A stretch of 54,690 bases of DNA from Clostridia bacterium (GCA_017435865.1 JAFSEF010000127.1:1-54690), one strand, 5' to 3'; counted from the stretch's first letter, positions 34,053-43,302 are shown. Notes: generated by a model from the letters alone, not told the origin. Program-made: numbers and translations.

Positions 34053-34919
34053 TTATTCACCCTTGATAGCATCAAGAGAAGTCTGTTTGCCACCATAAAT
34101 GCCCATAGGTTCAACATGGATAGCGGCAGCAGATACGATTGCAGTTCCGTTTTCAGCATTGAAATCATCCAGATAAGGAAGATGCTGGAAATAGTTGGCA
34201 TCAATTTCACCATTGTCAACTACAGTATTGGGCTGCACGTAATCAGTGAATTCACGGATATCAAGAACGATTTCCTTCTCTGCAAGAATCTCTTTTGCAA
34301 TTGCAAGAATTTCACTGTGAGGAGCCGGAGAAGCAGCAACAGTAATTGTCTGACCTGCAAGAGCAGCATAATCGACATCAGCATCAAAACCGTCACCGGG
34401 ATTCTCAACAACGCTTACAACAGAACCGCCGTAAGTTTCAGTGATAAAATCAGCTACTTTCTGACTTTCAAGAGCAGCAACAAGAGCCTTTGTCTTATCA
34501 GTCTCTTCGTTACCCTGCTTAACAGCAACAATGTTTGCATAAGCAGATGCTGCACCTTCCTGAGCAAGAGACTGTGTCACAGGATCCATCTCAGCAGCAA
34601 TTGCATAGTTGGAATTGATAACAGCAAAATCAACATCCTGCAGGATATTGGGAATCTGAGCTGCTTCAACTTCACGGAATGTGATGTTGTAAGGATTGGA
34701 TTCAATATCAAGAATTGTAGCAGTGATACCTGCACCTTCCTTGAGAGTCAGCAATCCGAGTGTTTCAAGCAACATCAGGGCACGAGCTTCATTGGTTGTA
34801 TCGTTGGGTACAGCAATTTCAAATCCTGCAGCGGGATCCTCTGTGTTGTCACCTGCACAACCTGCAAAACAGCAAAGAACGCAAGACAAGGCAAGAAGCA
34901 AAGCAATAATCTTTTTCAT
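34053..34919 (-). CDS. metQ: methionine-binding lipoprotein MetQ (NlpA family)
   Basis: A 288-residue lipoprotein. The signal peptide ends in lipobox FAGC (Cys20). The NlpA/MetQ core is visible: VAASPAPHSEILAIAKEIL, FTDYVQPNTVVDNGEIDANYFQHLPYLDDF and HVEPMGIYGGK. It appears permuted relative to standard MetQ, because a second NlpA-like half (FEIAVPNDTTNEARALMLLETLGLL, VINSNYAIAAEMDP) precedes that core. Standard MetQ also contains this block, but usually after the HLPYLD region. It binds methionine outside the membrane for MetN-MetI. First gene of metQ-metN-metI. Confidence 0.9.
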   Translation of the reverse strand: MKKIIALLLALSCVLCCFAGCAGDNTEDPAAGFEIAVPNDTTNEARALMLLETLGLLTLKEGAGITATILDIESNPYNITFREVEAAQIPNILQDVDFAVINSNYAIAAEMDPVTQSLAQEGAASAYANIVAVKQGNEETDKTKALVAALESQKVADFITETYGGSVVSVVENPGDGFDADVDYAALAGQTITVAASPAPHSEILAIAKEILAEKEIVLDIREFTDYVQPNTVVDNGEIDANYFQHLPYLDDFNAENGTAIVSAAAIHVEPMGIYGGKQTSLDAIKGE

Positions 34920-34966
34920 TTTTTATACTCCTTTAGTAATTTACCTCAAAGCTGAGGATTACCTGA

Positions 34967-34995
34967 ATTATAACACATTCGTTTTTCTTTTACAA
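34967..34995 (-). promoter_or_regulatory. sigma-A promoter for metQNI
   Basis: On the - strand TTGTAA (34990-34995) and TATAAT (34967-34972) are 17 nt apart. The leader (about 40 nt) holds only a short CCTCA/TGAGG stem-loop; no SAM riboswitch or T-box could fit. Confidence 0.75.
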
Positions 34996-35031
34996 TAGTT
35001 TATTTTGAATAAAACAAAAACACTTTATAAC

Positions 35032-35060
35032 TTGCACTGCTGATCATAATATGATATACT
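35032..35060 (+). promoter_or_regulatory. sigma-A promoter for the LOR/SDH and YfcC genes
   Basis: TTGCAC (35032-35037) and TATACT (35055-35060) are 17 nt apart, 28 nt before the start codon. It is divergent from metQ. Confidence 0.75.
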
Positions 35061-35088
35061 CCATAAAAAGACAAAAAAGGTGATCTGA

Positions 35089-36183
35089 ATGTTCAACTTA
35101 CCAGTATACCATTCACCGGATTTCAACAAAGCTCTGTTCACAAATGCTCCTGATGTAACCTTAAAAGCAGCAAACAATGCTTATGTACCCGAAGATTTTT
35201 ATGCTACCACCATATTTCCAGAATACTTTAAAATCAATGGTCAATGGATACTGCTCAAAGAAAGCCGAATGGATGCTTGTGTTATTGTTCGGGACGGCAA
35301 ACCATATGCTGTAGAACTAAGAAACATACAACAAGGTGATCTTGTAGTGTGCGGAAGAACTGATGACGGCAGCAACGGTGTGTTTGTGCATACAGACGGA
35401 TTTGTCTCGTCTGATGAAACTGATAATGAACCTGCTACCTTTGCTTTCAGAACAGGAAGAAGTCGCGAAACTTCCGCATCCCGTGATTATGATAAGCTTT
35501 GTGAGCTGTTGCGTTATGAGAAGGATCACGGAAACATTCTATGGGTCATGGGACCTGCCTGTGTATTCGATTATGACAGCAGAAATGCAATGCGAGCATT
35601 GATTGAAAACGGTTATTGCAATTGTTTGTTTGCAGGTAATGCACTTGCTACACATGACCTGGAAGCCGCTTATTTCAACACAGCATTGGGGCAGGACATT
35701 TATACAAAACAAAATATGTACAACGGTCATTATAATCATCTGCACACAATCAATCTTGTTCGCAAAAGCGGATCAGTACATAATTTTGTAAAAGAATATA
35801 ACATCAAATCAGGTGTAATGAGTGCATTGGTTGACAATAATGTGCCTTTTGTTCTCGCAGGCTCAATTCGTGATGACGGTCCTTTGCCCGATGTCATACA
35901 TAGTGTCTATGATTCACAGGATGCAATGCGTTCGCACATACGCAAAGCGACAACTGTGATTTGTCTTGCAACGCAACTGCATTCAATTGCAACCGGCAAT
36001 TTGACTCCTGCATATCATGTCAACAATGACAACGATGTAAGACCTGTTTACTTTTATTCCGTTGATGTATCAGAGTTTGCAGTCAACAAGCTTATCGACA
36101 GAGGTTCATTAAGCGTTTGCGGTTTTGTAACAAATATACAGGATTTTCTTGTCACAGTGGCAAGAAACCTCGAATTAAGGTGA
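35089..36183 (+). CDS. LOR/SDH-domain protein (TIGR00300-like), probable ornithine cyclodeaminase
   Basis: A 364-residue protein. Its C-terminal two thirds carry the blocks of the archaeal TIGR00300 and cyanobacterial AgrE C-terminal family: MGPACVFD (154-161), AGNALATHDLEAA (182-194), NGHYNHLHTIN (212-222), LAGSIRDDGPLPD (256-268), LHSIATGN (297-304) and DRGS (337-340). Characterised relatives bind NAD and convert ornithine to proline and ammonia. The N-terminal about 130 residues are the short LOR-type domain, not the arginine dihydrolase domain of AgrE. It lies 6 nt upstream of a YfcC-type transporter, which supports a role in basic amino-acid use. The substrate is inference. Confidence 0.8.
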   Translation: MFNLPVYHSPDFNKALFTNAPDVTLKAANNAYVPEDFYATTIFPEYFKINGQWILLKESRMDACVIVRDGKPYAVELRNIQQGDLVVCGRTDDGSNGVFVHTDGFVSSDETDNEPATFAFRTGRSRETSASRDYDKLCELLRYEKDHGNILWVMGPACVFDYDSRNAMRALIENGYCNCLFAGNALATHDLEAAYFNTALGQDIYTKQNMYNGHYNHLHTINLVRKSGSVHNFVKEYNIKSGVMSALVDNNVPFVLAGSIRDDGPLPDVIHSVYDSQDAMRSHIRKATTVICLATQLHSIATGNLTPAYHVNNDNDVRPVYFYSVDVSEFAVNKLIDRGSLSVCGFVTNIQDFLVTVARNLELR

Positions 36184-36189
36184 TTGAAT

Positions 36190-37668
36190 ATGAAAAACAA
36201 ACACAAAGAAAAACAATCTGTTGCAGCAGGTATTCAGCTGAATAAGAAAACAATTATAATGATAAGCCTGCTTGCTGTTCTGCTTGTCATTGCAGCCGGT
36301 GTCCTTTCGCACGTCATTCCGCAAGGTATGTACACAGAATCGACACTTGTGGATGAAGTTGAGATATACAATCCCGATTCTTATGTACAACTTGAAACGC
36401 AGAATCCGCTTGCGTGGTGGAAGATACTCCTGTCCCCTGTCCTTGCACTGAATCCCGCAAATGATTATTTTCTGACAGGTATCATAATTGTAGTTTTTGT
36501 TGTTATCATAGGCGGAACATTCTTGGTTGTCGATGAATGCGGTGTGCTCAAATACATAATGGGAATCGTTGTTAAGAATTTCTCTTCAAAGAAGTATTTA
36601 TTGCTCGCTTTAATCGTATTTATTTGTATGCTGCTCAGCTCTACGGCCGGCATTCTTGAAGAATCTATCACGCTTGTGCCGATTGCAGTTGCAATTTCAC
36701 TGGCACTGGGATGGGACTCGCTTGTCGGTCTGGGAATGAGCCTGATTGCAATTGCATTTGGTTTCACAGCAGCCACATTCAACCCTTTTAATGTTGTAAC
36801 AATTCAGAAAATGGCAGGCCTTGAAATCTATTCGGGACTTGGTCTGCGTGTTATCGTTTTTGCAGTTGTTTATGCCATTCTGACTGCATTTCTTGTTTTG
36901 TATGCAAAGAGGATTGAAAAAGATCCTACAAAGTCATTCTGCTATGAAAGCGACAAGTCAATGCATGAAAAATACTCTGTCGAACTTTGCAAGGATGCAC
37001 TGAATAATAAAAAGATTGCGAAAGCAACAAAAGCCTTCGGCATATGCCTCAGCTCGGTATTTATTCTTATTGCCCTTGATTTCATGCTTGATATGGGCGG
37101 TACAATTTCTTCGGCAGCAATGCCCGTTATGTTTGCTCTCGGTGCGATTCTGGCAGCCGTTTTTTCAGGAATGAGCAAAAAAGAGTTTTTCACAAATTTC
37201 GGCAAAGGTATCAAGACAATTCTTCCGATCCTTCCTTTCTTTGTGTTGATTCTCGCCATTATCTATGTTCTGAGTGAAGGACAGATTCTCCCCACAATTC
37301 TTTACAACATCTACGGTGCAATTGAATCTCTGAATCCGTATGTCTGCATAATTATTGTGTTCCTGATCATTATGGCACTTGAGTTTTTCATCGGAAGCGG
37401 ATCCATTAAAGCACTGCTGACCATGCCCATCATCCTTCCCCTTGCAAATATGCTCGGACTTACAAGTCAGAGTGTAATTCTTGCTTTCTGCATGGGTGAC
37501 GGTTTTACAAACCTGCTTTATCCGACAAGCGGCATCATGATCATTGCCATCGGGATGGTGGGAGTCAGCTATAAAAAATGGCTGAAATTCACTGCACCTC
37601 TCTTTATAGCGGAATTTGCTGCCTCTGTTATTCTTATGATTCTTGCTGTTGCAATAAATTATAGTTGA
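36190..37668 (+). CDS. YfcC-family membrane transporter (putative basic amino-acid transporter)
   Basis: A 492-residue polytopic protein with about 11-12 helices: LSHVIPQGMYT after the first helix, LALGWDSLVGLGMSL, FTAATFNPFNVVTIQKMAGL, and FFIGSGSIKALLTMPIILPLANMLGLTSQ near the end. These are hallmarks of the YfcC/C4-dicarboxylate-like anaerobic carrier family, often annotated as arginine/ornithine antiporter-like. The ATG at 36190 has AAGGTG 7 nt upstream. It is co-transcribed with the LOR/SDH gene, so ornithine or arginine is the favoured substrate; this is not proven. Confidence 0.85.
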   Translation: MKNKHKEKQSVAAGIQLNKKTIIMISLLAVLLVIAAGVLSHVIPQGMYTESTLVDEVEIYNPDSYVQLETQNPLAWWKILLSPVLALNPANDYFLTGIIIVVFVVIIGGTFLVVDECGVLKYIMGIVVKNFSSKKYLLLALIVFICMLLSSTAGILEESITLVPIAVAISLALGWDSLVGLGMSLIAIAFGFTAATFNPFNVVTIQKMAGLEIYSGLGLRVIVFAVVYAILTAFLVLYAKRIEKDPTKSFCYESDKSMHEKYSVELCKDALNNKKIAKATKAFGICLSSVFILIALDFMLDMGGTISSAAMPVMFALGAILAAVFSGMSKKEFFTNFGKGIKTILPILPFFVLILAIIYVLSEGQILPTILYNIYGAIESLNPYVCIIIVFLIIMALEFFIGSGSIKALLTMPIILPLANMLGLTSQSVILAFCMGDGFTNLLYPTSGIMIIAIGMVGVSYKKWLKFTAPLFIAEFAASVILMILAVAINYS

Positions 37669-37674
37669 TTATTA

Positions 37675-37703
37675 TTGAAAAATGTAAAAGATTGTATTAT
37701 AAT
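37675..37703 (+). promoter_or_regulatory. sigma-A promoter for the DUF2974 gene
   Basis: TTGAAA (37675-37680) and TATAAT (37698-37703) are 17 nt apart. AAGGAG and the ATG follow. Confidence 0.8.
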
Positions 37704-37736
37704 AATTGTATTATGTTTCACAAGGAGTGACAACTA

Positions 37737-38875
37737 TGCCTAATATTGACACCTATATTGAACAATTCGGTAACATTCCGTTTTCAGAACTTCCGTTCAA
37801 TGATGCAGACAATCTTGCACTGAATAATATCTTTTACATGCCCATCGAAAAGGTGGCACCTGCTGAATTTGAAAGCACCCCAAAAACATTAGGTCATTAT
37901 GCGCAGGCTTTTTATGCACTTCACGATTACAAATATGTCCCTGCAGGGCTTGTATTGCCGAAAATCATTTGCAGAAGATTGGTAAAAATGTCATCTTGCA
38001 GACGTTTTGCAGCTATTAAAATTACAGGTGTTCAGAACTTCATTGATGAAGAAAACACCGTTCAGTTTGCTGCTGCAACTTTTATTCTGCCCAACAAAAC
38101 GAATGTCGTTCTTTACAGAGGTACTGATGATACAGTATGCGGTTGGCTTGAAGACTTTGACATTTTAATCAAAGGTAAAACCGGATCACACGATCTTGCC
38201 GTTCAATATATTGAAAAAGCAACAGCCGCTCTAAATGGTGATTTCATGATCGGCGGTCACTCAAAAGGCGGACATATGGCTCTTTATGCAGCACTTAGTT
38301 GTAGTGATGAAACCCGTCAGAGAATCAAAAGAATATACAATAATGACGGTCCCGGATTTGCAGACGGCAGCATACTCGAATCTGATACTTACGATAAGAT
38401 TCTTCCGTATTACAGACATTTTGTACCTGATGCATCAGCATTTGGTCTTATGATGAATCATGATAATGATTTCAAAGTTGTCAAAAGTTCAGTTCCGTTC
38501 TTAGGTCTTGTGCAACACGATATCGGCACATGGCAGATTGATGGAGCTATGCCTGTAATTAAAGATGAACTGTCAACTGTCGGAAAAGTGCAGGATGTTG
38601 CTTTTGCGAATGTAATTGAAGAAACCGGCATCGACAAATTCAAAGGCTTCCGTGATGTACTCGGCAACACTTTTGCGGCAGCTGATTGCGATTGCCTTCT
38701 CAAATTCGGCAAAACAATCGTGACATCTGTTCCGAAAATGGTCTGCGGATTCCGTCGACAGGATTCTGCTGACAAAAAGAAATTCTGGTCAACAACATTT
38801 TCTATCGTCAAGAACGTTGCAAAAACCGGTTTTGAAGCAGCGAAAGGCGATCTCGTCTATCCGATTGCAAAATAA
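37737..38875 (+). CDS. DUF2974 (Mbeg1-like) alpha/beta hydrolase-fold protein
   Basis: A 379-residue cytoplasmic protein of the DUF2974 family. VVLYRGTDDTVCGWLEDFDI is followed by the nucleophile elbow GGHSKGGHMALYAA (lipase-like GxSxG variant HSKGG) and NDGPGF, matching Mbeg1-like proteins. The fold suggests an esterase or lipase, but the substrate is unknown. The ATG at 37737 has AAGGAGTG upstream; the longer frame starts inside the promoter. Single gene with its own promoter and terminator. Confidence 0.85.
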
Positions 38876-38894
38876 ACTTACATACAACAACTAT

Positions 38895-38930
38895 AAAAGT
38901 CCGGTCTCACAATAACGAGACCGGACTTTT
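38895..38930. terminator. bidirectional intrinsic terminator
   Basis: The perfect 14-bp stem AAAAGTCCGGTCTC/GAGACCGGACTTTT supplies T residues on both strands. It lies between the DUF2974 gene and the convergent acyl-CoA ligase gene. Confidence 0.9.
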
Positions 38931-38957
38931 AACTATTCATTACTATAATTCAAAGAA

Positions 38958-40871
38958 TCAGTTTTCTGAATCTGCTTGCGTAGCGTTTTCTGTTTCACTA
39001 ACCAAAACCTCATCTTTTACATCGGTTGCAAGTTCATCACTCTGTACATCAACGGTATTTATATCGACACTCTCCGATTCCGCTGTTATGCTTTCATCAT
39101 CAAAGCCTTCACCTGCTTCAAGGACATCACGAGACTTTTTTAATCTGCTGTCACGAGACTTTTTGGTTTCAGTTGTGTCCTTGAGTTCTTTTGTATCTCT
39201 TTGCGGACGCATACTCTGCGGCACAGGATCAGTAAGTTTCAGGAAATCAATCTTTGCCATTTTGGTTCTCGGGAATGCATCAAGAATAACGATCTTACGA
39301 GGAACTGAGAATCGATCAAGCGTCTTTTCGCAATACTCACGGATTTCTTCTTCAATCTTTTTAGTATTCGTTGTCGGTTCACGCAGAGTGACATAAAGCT
39401 TTACAATTGTCTTCTCATTGACATACCCTTGAACTGCACAGGCTTCAGATATGTAGTTGAGTTTTAATACTTCAGACTCAATATTATAAGGATAAACATT
39501 ATAACCGGAGATAACAATCATTCTCTTTTTGCGGCCGGTAAAGAAAAGGAATCCGTCTTTGTCTTTGTATCCGAGGTCACCTGTCAGAATCCATTTTTTA
39601 CCGTTTTCATCCGTATAAATGCCATCATCATGAACAGCATCATCCTGAAAATAACCGTTCATAAGCGTGTCACCGCTGACAACGATTTCACCGATGGTAT
39701 TTCTTGAAAGATTGTTCTGGTTTTCATCCCAGATTTCAACATCAAGCCCTTTCAAAGGCATACCAATGGAGTTTTCACGATACGCAGTGTAATTGTTTAC
39801 GCAACAAACGGAACACACTTCTGTCAAGCCGTAACCGCGCATCAGTCTACCCATGCCTCCGCACTCAGCAATGGTGGCATTAAACTGTTCAACAAAACCT
39901 TCAGAAACAGTATCACCGCCACTGAACAGCAAGCGTAATCTGCGAAGATGCGGACCTTTGAAGTTGGATTCCTGATGCATCTTCTTGAACATATTCGGCA
40001 CGCCGACAATAAATGCGATCGGATATTTCTTGATCAGGTCATTGGCTTTTTTTGCATTGAATTCATGCATTGTAATGCAGCCGTAACCTGCACAAAGGCT
40101 GAAGTGAACAGCAACTGCAAGTCCGAATGCGTGGAAAATCGGCAAGACTACAAGCGAAAGTTCCCTGCCGACTTCATGCGGAACATCAAGGTCATTGATT
40201 TTGAACGCAACAGAATTGATGGCGTAAGCTGACAACATAATTGTTTTACTCTTCCCTGTCGTACCGCCACCATGTAAATAGACAGAAACGTCTTGTGCAT
40301 CACAAGGGCAAACAGGAACATCCTCAATTTTGTAAAGCTCATTTACAATATCAATGTATTTGATAACCGTATTTTTCTTCAATGTTTTACCCGGATGTTT
40401 GCTCAAAGCAGCAAGCTTATAAACAGGACGTTCATGCATCTTTGCATAATCACCGAGCGAACAAAGAATGACATGACATTTGTGTTTCTTAATGACTTCT
40501 TCATAAGGAGAAATCAGCATATCAAGAGCAAAAATAAATTTTGAGCCGACATTGGATAAAATTCTGTCAATCGCCTCAGGAGGCAACAGAGGGTGCACAA
40601 TATTAGCTATTGCACCAATTTTGCTCAGTGCATAAAAGGCAATAAAAGCCTGTCCGCAGGTAGGCAAAAAGATCGTACAAACATCACCTTTTTTGACTCC
40701 TGCAGCAGAAAGGTAGGCTGCTATCAGATCAACATCTTTGAGAAAATGCTTGAAACTGACATTATTACAAGTACCTGTCAAAGCCACAAAATCACCGATT
40801 TTTGCAGCATTCTCTACAAGATACTCGTAACAAGATTGGTTTTCAGGTTTAATCATTCGTAAAATCGGCAC
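38958..40871 (-). CDS. AMP-forming acyl-CoA synthetase-like ligase
   Basis: A 637-residue member of the ANL superfamily. Motifs: YLHGGGTTGKSKTIMLS (phosphate-binding loop), RGYGLTEVC, WILTGDLGYKDKDGFLFFTGRKKRMIVISGYNVYP (adenylation and hinge) and a C-terminal PRTKMAKIDF with the catalytic Lys. It should activate a carboxylic (fatty) acid to its CoA thioester, perhaps reversibly. The last about 90 residues are a Lys/Arg then Glu/Asp-rich low-complexity tail. GTG at 40871 (after GGAAAGG, 7-nt spacing) is preferred to ATG at 40856. Last gene of the radical SAM-lipoprotein-ligase group. Confidence 0.88.
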   Translation of the reverse strand: MPILRMIKPENQSCYEYLVENAAKIGDFVALTGTCNNVSFKHFLKDVDLIAAYLSAAGVKKGDVCTIFLPTCGQAFIAFYALSKIGAIANIVHPLLPPEAIDRILSNVGSKFIFALDMLISPYEEVIKKHKCHVILCSLGDYAKMHERPVYKLAALSKHPGKTLKKNTVIKYIDIVNELYKIEDVPVCPCDAQDVSVYLHGGGTTGKSKTIMLSAYAINSVAFKINDLDVPHEVGRELSLVVLPIFHAFGLAVAVHFSLCAGYGCITMHEFNAKKANDLIKKYPIAFIVGVPNMFKKMHQESNFKGPHLRRLRLLFSGGDTVSEGFVEQFNATIAECGGMGRLMRGYGLTEVCSVCCVNNYTAYRENSIGMPLKGLDVEIWDENQNNLSRNTIGEIVVSGDTLMNGYFQDDAVHDDGIYTDENGKKWILTGDLGYKDKDGFLFFTGRKKRMIVISGYNVYPYNIESEVLKLNYISEACAVQGYVNEKTIVKLYVTLREPTTNTKKIEEEIREYCEKTLDRFSVPRKIVILDAFPRTKMAKIDFLKLTDPVPQSMRPQRDTKELKDTTETKKSRDSRLKKSRDVLEAGEGFDDESITAESESVDINTVDVQSDELATDVKDEVLVSETENATQADSEN

Positions 40872-40898
40872 CCTTGTGCCTTTCCTTTCTCAATTAAA

Positions 40899-41735
40899 TT
40901 ACCAGACAAAATCCGTAAAATGGAAAGCATTGCAGATTGTTGCAGACAGATTAACATCTTGAGCACTTGTAATAATACAATCAATATCTGTAATCAGGCT
41001 GACATCAGAAACAAGATTCATCTTTAAATCAAGAATACGACCTGAAGCAGAATCTGTAAGACAGCGTATTTCGCAATTATAATATCTTATATCAGCTGAT
41101 GCAGTTTTTTCATTCAACAGAGGAATGTGATGCTTCAGTAACCGCAGCAGAGTATCTGCAGAGTATGCAGGCATAATCTGTGCAAAAGAGTCAGCTTTCA
41201 AATCCTTTGCAATAATATCATGAAACAATATTACAAGTTCTTCACATTCGCCCTGTTTAAAACAAAAAGCAGCAGTGACATCATCTTCATCAGGTATCTG
41301 ACAACCATAATCGGTGTTAAAAACAGGAAATCTGACACGACACGAAAGATCGTCACCTTTTTCAACGGTATGAACCTCACAGAATGGATCTTTCTCAGCA
41401 TTCATTAAAGCGATTGCCGTATCCCATACAGGCGACAGAACAAAATCATTCAAATGAACTTCCGGAACAACAGCACTCTGCGTGCGTTTAAACCCGGGAC
41501 TGCACTGCTTTACATAATCAGTTGCTTTTTTGTATTTTTTCAGCACATCAGCTTTACTCATATAAATCTGCTGTTTTTCGACACCTGCATTGACATCATC
41601 AGCAGGCAAATCGGAATCATACTGTGTTGTTGCTACAGAATTCCGGGTATTATGCGACGGAAATTCTTCAAAACTACAGGAAGTAAAGTTGATGATTGCA
41701 ATAATCAATATGCAAGCAAAAAGTGATTTATTCAG
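40899..41735 (-). CDS. lipoprotein of unknown function with a likely CTG start
   Basis: The frame extends upstream of the first standard start (TTG at 41708). From CTG at 41735 it reads NKSLFACILIIAIINFTSC, a complete lipoprotein signal peptide with the acceptor Cys. A GGAGG lies 10 nt before the CTG, whereas the TTG start would cut the signal peptide and has no Shine-Dalgarno. The mature part (about 255 residues) has a Cys-bearing beta-rich fold (VRFPVFNTDYGCQIP, YYNCEIRCLTDSASGRILDLKMNLV) that I do not recognise. It lies between the radical SAM gene (25 nt) and the ligase gene (27 nt), so it is in the same operon. Confidence 0.65.
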   Translation of the reverse strand: MNKSLFACILIIAIINFTSCSFEEFPSHNTRNSVATTQYDSDLPADDVNAGVEKQQIYMSKADVLKKYKKATDYVKQCSPGFKRTQSAVVPEVHLNDFVLSPVWDTAIALMNAEKDPFCEVHTVEKGDDLSCRVRFPVFNTDYGCQIPDEDDVTAAFCFKQGECEELVILFHDIIAKDLKADSFAQIMPAYSADTLLRLLKHHIPLLNEKTASADIRYYNCEIRCLTDSASGRILDLKMNLVSDVSLITDIDCIITSAQDVNLSATICNAFHFTDFVW

Positions 41736-41760
41736 ACAAAAACGCCTCCACCGAACGGCG

Positions 41761-43176
41761 TTATTGCATTTTTGCTTTACCGCCGTCCCTGTAATATTGG
41801 GTATGTGTCAGCGGATGCTTCGTAGAGGCCCAGAGTTCATCAGCAACAGGCTGCCATGCCAAAGCAAATTCATCACAACGGCCACACAGGGTGTCAACAT
41901 CTTCTTTGATAAGCAAATCAGTTGATTGAGCACCCGTTTCTTTGATCATCTGTCTGAGCTTGTCGGGATTCTCAAGCATGGGACAAGGACGAAGATGATT
42001 GTCATTGAAAGGCTGACCGTGATAATAAGCTGTAAACAGCGGATTTTTAAGACCTTCAAGAAGTGTATGTGTACGGATATTGGAATCCGAATAATGAACA
42101 AACACACAGGGTTCCATATCCCCTGCAGAGTTGATGTGAAAATAGTTTCTTCCACCGGCTATGCAACCGCCGACATATTCACCGTCATTCTGGAAATCAA
42201 ATACAAACATAGGTTTGCCGGTTGTGCCGTTTCTTGTTTTCTTGATCCATGCATACATATATTTACGATCTGCAGGTGTGGGAATCAAAGCTTTATCAGC
42301 ACCATGTCCGACAGGCATATAATTGAAATAGAACGCAAATTTTGCACCTTTTGCAATCATCTGATCCATAAATTCGTCACTCGTAACGTACGGAACATTG
42401 TCATGTGTGTAGCAAACGGAAATACCGAAGAAACAACCGTTCTCCTTGAGAATATCCATTGCTTTCATAACTTTATCATAACAACCTTCACCGCGGCGTG
42501 CATCTGTTGATTCGCAGGAACCCTCTACACTAAGAGCAAATGTCAGATTGCCGACTTCAAGAACCTGCTTGCAAAAATCCTCATCAATGAGGGTTGCATT
42601 TGTGTATGCAAGAAAAACACAATCAGGATTATTGCGACAGAGAGTAATGATCTCATTCTTCCTGATAAGCGGTTCGCCACCGGTCAACATATAAATATGA
42701 GTTCCGAGGGCTTTTCCCTGGTCCACAATTGATTGCATTTCAGCTGGAGACAAGTTAAGACTATTGCCGTATTCTGCTGCCCAGCAACCTTTGCAATGCA
42801 TATTACAAGCACTGGTGGGATCAAAAAGCAGCAGCCAAGGAATATTACAGCCATATTTTTCACGATTGGCACGAACTGTGCGTGTTCCGTAAAGACCGGC
42901 ATCAATGCCTGCAGTCAAAAGCAAATGCTTAAGTTGGCTGCGATTGATTTCCTTGAGAATATTCTTGCCGAATTTTACATAAGCATTCTCGGGATTTCCT
43001 GCCGCTTCTTTCATTTTCTTCAAATTCTCTGCCGGGAACAATTTGTCAGCAAAGTATTTTTCAGCAAATTCGAGAACATTCTGAAAAGCTTTTTCAGGAT
43101 CCTTATCTGCATATGACATTACTCGGTCAAACATGATACCGGCAGCAACACGGGTCAATTCGTTTTTAATAGCCAT
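41761..43176 (-). CDS. radical SAM protein with SPASM-like C-terminal cysteines
   Basis: A 471-residue protein. A helical N-terminal region (1-110) precedes the radical SAM core, with the cluster motif Cys124-x3-Cys128-x2-Cys131 (SACNMHCKGCW) and TGGEPL. C-terminal cysteines (GGCIAGG, DMEPCVF, PCPMLEN and TLCGRCDE) fit auxiliary iron-sulphur clusters of the SPASM/twitch type. Substrate unknown. The ATG at 43176 follows AGGAG by 7 nt. First gene of an operon with a lipoprotein and an acyl-CoA ligase, and divergent from a lysoplasmalogenase gene, so a lipid substrate is possible. Confidence 0.88.
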   Translation of the reverse strand: MAIKNELTRVAAGIMFDRVMSYADKDPEKAFQNVLEFAEKYFADKLFPAENLKKMKEAAGNPENAYVKFGKNILKEINRSQLKHLLLTAGIDAGLYGTRTVRANREKYGCNIPWLLLFDPTSACNMHCKGCWAAEYGNSLNLSPAEMQSIVDQGKALGTHIYMLTGGEPLIRKNEIITLCRNNPDCVFLAYTNATLIDEDFCKQVLEVGNLTFALSVEGSCESTDARRGEGCYDKVMKAMDILKENGCFFGISVCYTHDNVPYVTSDEFMDQMIAKGAKFAFYFNYMPVGHGADKALIPTPADRKYMYAWIKKTRNGTTGKPMFVFDFQNDGEYVGGCIAGGRNYFHINSAGDMEPCVFVHYSDSNIRTHTLLEGLKNPLFTAYYHGQPFNDNHLRPCPMLENPDKLRQMIKETGAQSTDLLIKEDVDTLCGRCDEFALAWQPVADELWASTKHPLTHTQYYRDGGKAKMQ

Positions 43177-43210
43177 TTTAACTCTCCTAAACAGCAATAT
43201 ACATTATTAC

Positions 43211-43239
43211 ATTATAACAGATTAATATTTGGAAGTAAA
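43211..43239 (-). promoter_or_regulatory. sigma-A promoter for the radical SAM operon
   Basis: On the - strand TTTACT (43234-43239) and TATAAT (43211-43216) are 17 nt apart, 34 nt before the radical SAM start. Confidence 0.68.
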
Positions 43240-43302
43240 TAGAAATTTACAATAATAATACCTGAACAATTATGAAATTATTATTTATTTTTTTCATTTT
43301 TC

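Noticed and set aside
34920-35031. Possible SAM riboswitch or T-box upstream of metQ
   Set aside because: The promoter leaves a leader of only about 40 nt with one short stem-loop, too small for either element.
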